NCBI GenBank assembly: GCA_002711905.1
Contig: PASI01000001.1
Span: 7,734 to 16,819 of the forward strand
Length of the DNA stretch: 9,086 nt
Source: Thiotrichales bacterium
Lineage (GTDB): Bacteria; Pseudomonadota; Gammaproteobacteria; PS1; Pseudothioglobaceae
Direction of reading: 5' to 3'
Below, one piece after another: positions 7,952 through 9,086 of the stretch. Positions within the stretch are counted from its first letter, which is position 1. Each line of letters opens with the position of its first letter. The notes under the pieces were generated by a model that was given only the letters and a program-made list of their open reading frames with translations, made no database searches and was not told where the DNA came from. The position numbers and the translations under genes are program-made.

Positions 7952-8473
7952 ATGAGTTATTTTTTTAATAAATTTTCAATACGTCAGATTCATTTGATTA
8001 TTTTTTTGCTTGCTGGATCATTGCTTGGCTATGCAGCGTATAGTATGAAAATTTTAGGGCTAGAGCCATGTACTCTATGTATTACTCAGCAGTTCTTTTA
8101 TTGCTTAATTGGTGTCAGCTCATTCATAGCTTTTCTTCATAATCCAAAAATTAATTTTAGTAAACTCTATTCTCTCTTTTTGTCGCTTTTTGCTTTAGCG
8201 GGTATGTGGATTTCAGGTCGCCAGGTATGGCTTCAAGGTCTTCCTGAAGACGAGGTTCCTTTGTGTGGTCCACCACTTGAATACATTATTGATGTGTTTC
8301 CTTTTGCAGATGTAATTAATGCATTATTCATGGGCGATGGTAATTGTGCTGAGATACCTTGGCAATTTTTTGGCTTAAGTATGGCTGGCTGGTCGTTTAT
8401 TTGGTTCCTAGTCATTCTAATTTTAAGTTTCACTGCAATTTTCAAATCTGGACCTGCTTCATCATCACTTTAG
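7952..8473 (+). CDS. dsbB: disulfide bond formation protein B (quinone reductase)
   Basis: An inner-membrane protein that reoxidises periplasmic DsbA and passes the electrons to respiratory quinone. The 173 residues hold four predicted membrane helices (about 13-32, 45-63, 70-88 and 143-163). The first periplasmic loop carries the redox pair Cys40-Thr-Leu-Cys43 in LEPCTLCITQQ. The second loop carries Cys105 and Cys132 (E. coli Cys104 and Cys130), followed by PWQFFGLSMAGWSF. Both cysteine pairs are intact. Four residues after Cys43, where most DsbB proteins have an arginine (E. coli Arg48, near the quinone), this protein has Gln47. It starts 15 bp after the HD-domain gene with a strong ribosome binding site, so it may share the upstream transcript, although no functional tie to sarcosine breakdown is evident. 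Confidence 0.94.
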   Translation: MSYFFNKFSIRQIHLIIFLLAGSLLGYAAYSMKILGLEPCTLCITQQFFYCLIGVSSFIAFLHNPKINFSKLYSLFLSLFALAGMWISGRQVWLQGLPEDEVPLCGPPLEYIIDVFPFADVINALFMGDGNCAEIPWQFFGLSMAGWSFIWFLVILILSFTAIFKSGPASSSL

Positions 8474-8547
8474 GGACTCTACTTATTTCCATATTAAATC
8501 GTTATATGGTAAGATTTATCGGCAACGGGGTAATGTATTTTTAAGAT

Positions 8548-9086
8548 TTGGCTGATTTTAAAGAAACAGTAACTAAGCTATTTGAATCAGTTGATATTCA
8601 GGTCAATGGTCCCCGTCTGTGTGATCCTCAGATACATAATGAACTTTTCTATTCACGCATTTTAAGTGGCGGATCATTAGCGCTTGGTGAAAGCTATATG
8701 GATGGATGGTGGGATTGTAAAGCCTTAGATGAGTTTAGTTGTCGATTACTTCGCGGAAGAATTGATAAACAAGTCAAAGTAACAAATCCATCTTTTTTAA
8801 TGCATGTTTTAAAAGCCTATATTTTTAATGCTCAAAATATAAAGCGAGCTTATATTGTTGGTGAAGAGCATTATGATACTGGCAATGATTTATTTACAAT
8901 GATGCTTGATCAAAGGATGAACTACTCATGCGGTTATTGGAGAAATACTGATAACTTAGACCAGTCCCAAGTTAATAAATTGGATTTGGTTTGCAGAAAG
9001 CTTCATCTAAAGCCTGGTATGAGTGTTCTTGAAATTGGATCTGGTTGGGGCGCTTTTGCAAAATATGCTACTGAAAATTATGGTGT
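8548..9086 (+). CDS. cfa: cyclopropane-fatty-acyl-phospholipid synthase, 3'-truncated by the window edge
   Basis: A SAM-dependent enzyme that methylenates cis double bonds of membrane phospholipid acyl chains into cyclopropane rings. The visible 179 residues align throughout with the N-terminal half of E. coli Cfa. They include GGSLALGESYMDGWWD in the N-terminal domain, the catalytic-domain stretch VGEEHYDTGNDLF, NYSCGYW, and the SAM motif VLEIGSGWG at residues 160-168. Catalytic residues further on lie outside the window. The start is taken as TTG at 8548: an in-frame TAA lies at 8542-8544, the next in-frame ATG (8698) is far inside the conserved region, and the residues after TTG match the family N-terminus. 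No clear Shine-Dalgarno sequence precedes it. The 74-bp gap after dsbB holds no recognised gene or convincing promoter. Confidence 0.93.
   Translation, partial: MADFKETVTKLFESVDIQVNGPRLCDPQIHNELFYSRILSGGSLALGESYMDGWWDCKALDEFSCRLLRGRIDKQVKVTNPSFLMHVLKAYIFNAQNIKRAYIVGEEHYDTGNDLFTMMLDQRMNYSCGYWRNTDNLDQSQVNKLDLVCRKLHLKPGMSVLEIGSGWGAFAKYATENYG

Noticed and set aside
8359..8544. Open frame overlapping the 3' end of dsbB, in frame with cfa
   Set aside because: The translation matches nothing recognisable, most of it lies inside the strongly supported dsbB frame, and a TAA separates it from cfa. Treated as chance.

Overview
The window is AT-rich (roughly 40% G+C by eye), densely coded and entirely plus-strand. 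It carries nine genes, the first cut at the left edge and the last cut at the right edge. No RNA gene, insertion sequence, CRISPR array or long repeat was seen. The mix of a heterotetrameric sarcosine oxidase, a DsbB and an E. coli-like Cfa suggests a proteobacterium, most likely a marine or host-associated gammaproteobacterium with a low-GC genome (a SUP05/Thioglobus-type lineage would fit). That placement is an inference from protein character, not a measured one.

Layout: (1) 1-807, the C-terminal ~90% of an EamA/DMT-family inner-membrane transporter. (2) 808-1026, an AT-rich intergenic region with a plausible promoter. (3) 1027-7323, a tight catabolic operon: a GbcB-type ferredoxin reductase followed by soxB, soxD, soxA and soxG, all four subunits of heterotetrameric sarcosine oxidase. 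Gaps are about 20 bp or the genes overlap. (4) 7352-7936, a small HD-domain protein of the PhnZ/TmpB/MIOX type, a predicted diiron oxygenase, 28 bp behind soxG. (5) 7952-8473, dsbB, 15 bp further on with a strong ribosome binding site. (6) 8548 to the end, the N-terminal half of cfa.

Working together: the reductase would pass electrons from NAD(P)H to a Rieske oxygenase that demethylates glycine betaine. After a further demethylation to sarcosine, SoxBDAG oxidises sarcosine to glycine, H2O2 and 5,10-methylene-tetrahydrofolate. The Rieske oxygenase and the dimethylglycine-demethylating step are not in this window. The HD oxygenase is the most intriguing element. Its characterised relatives PhnZ and TmpB cleave C-P bonds, and the TmpA/TmpB route releases glycine betaine, so its place at the end of a betaine/sarcosine operon is suggestive. 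However, residues that contact substrate in PhnZ appear changed here, so its substrate may be something new. dsbB and cfa look like ordinary housekeeping genes with no clear link to the operon, apart from an odd substitution at the quinone-site arginine of DsbB.
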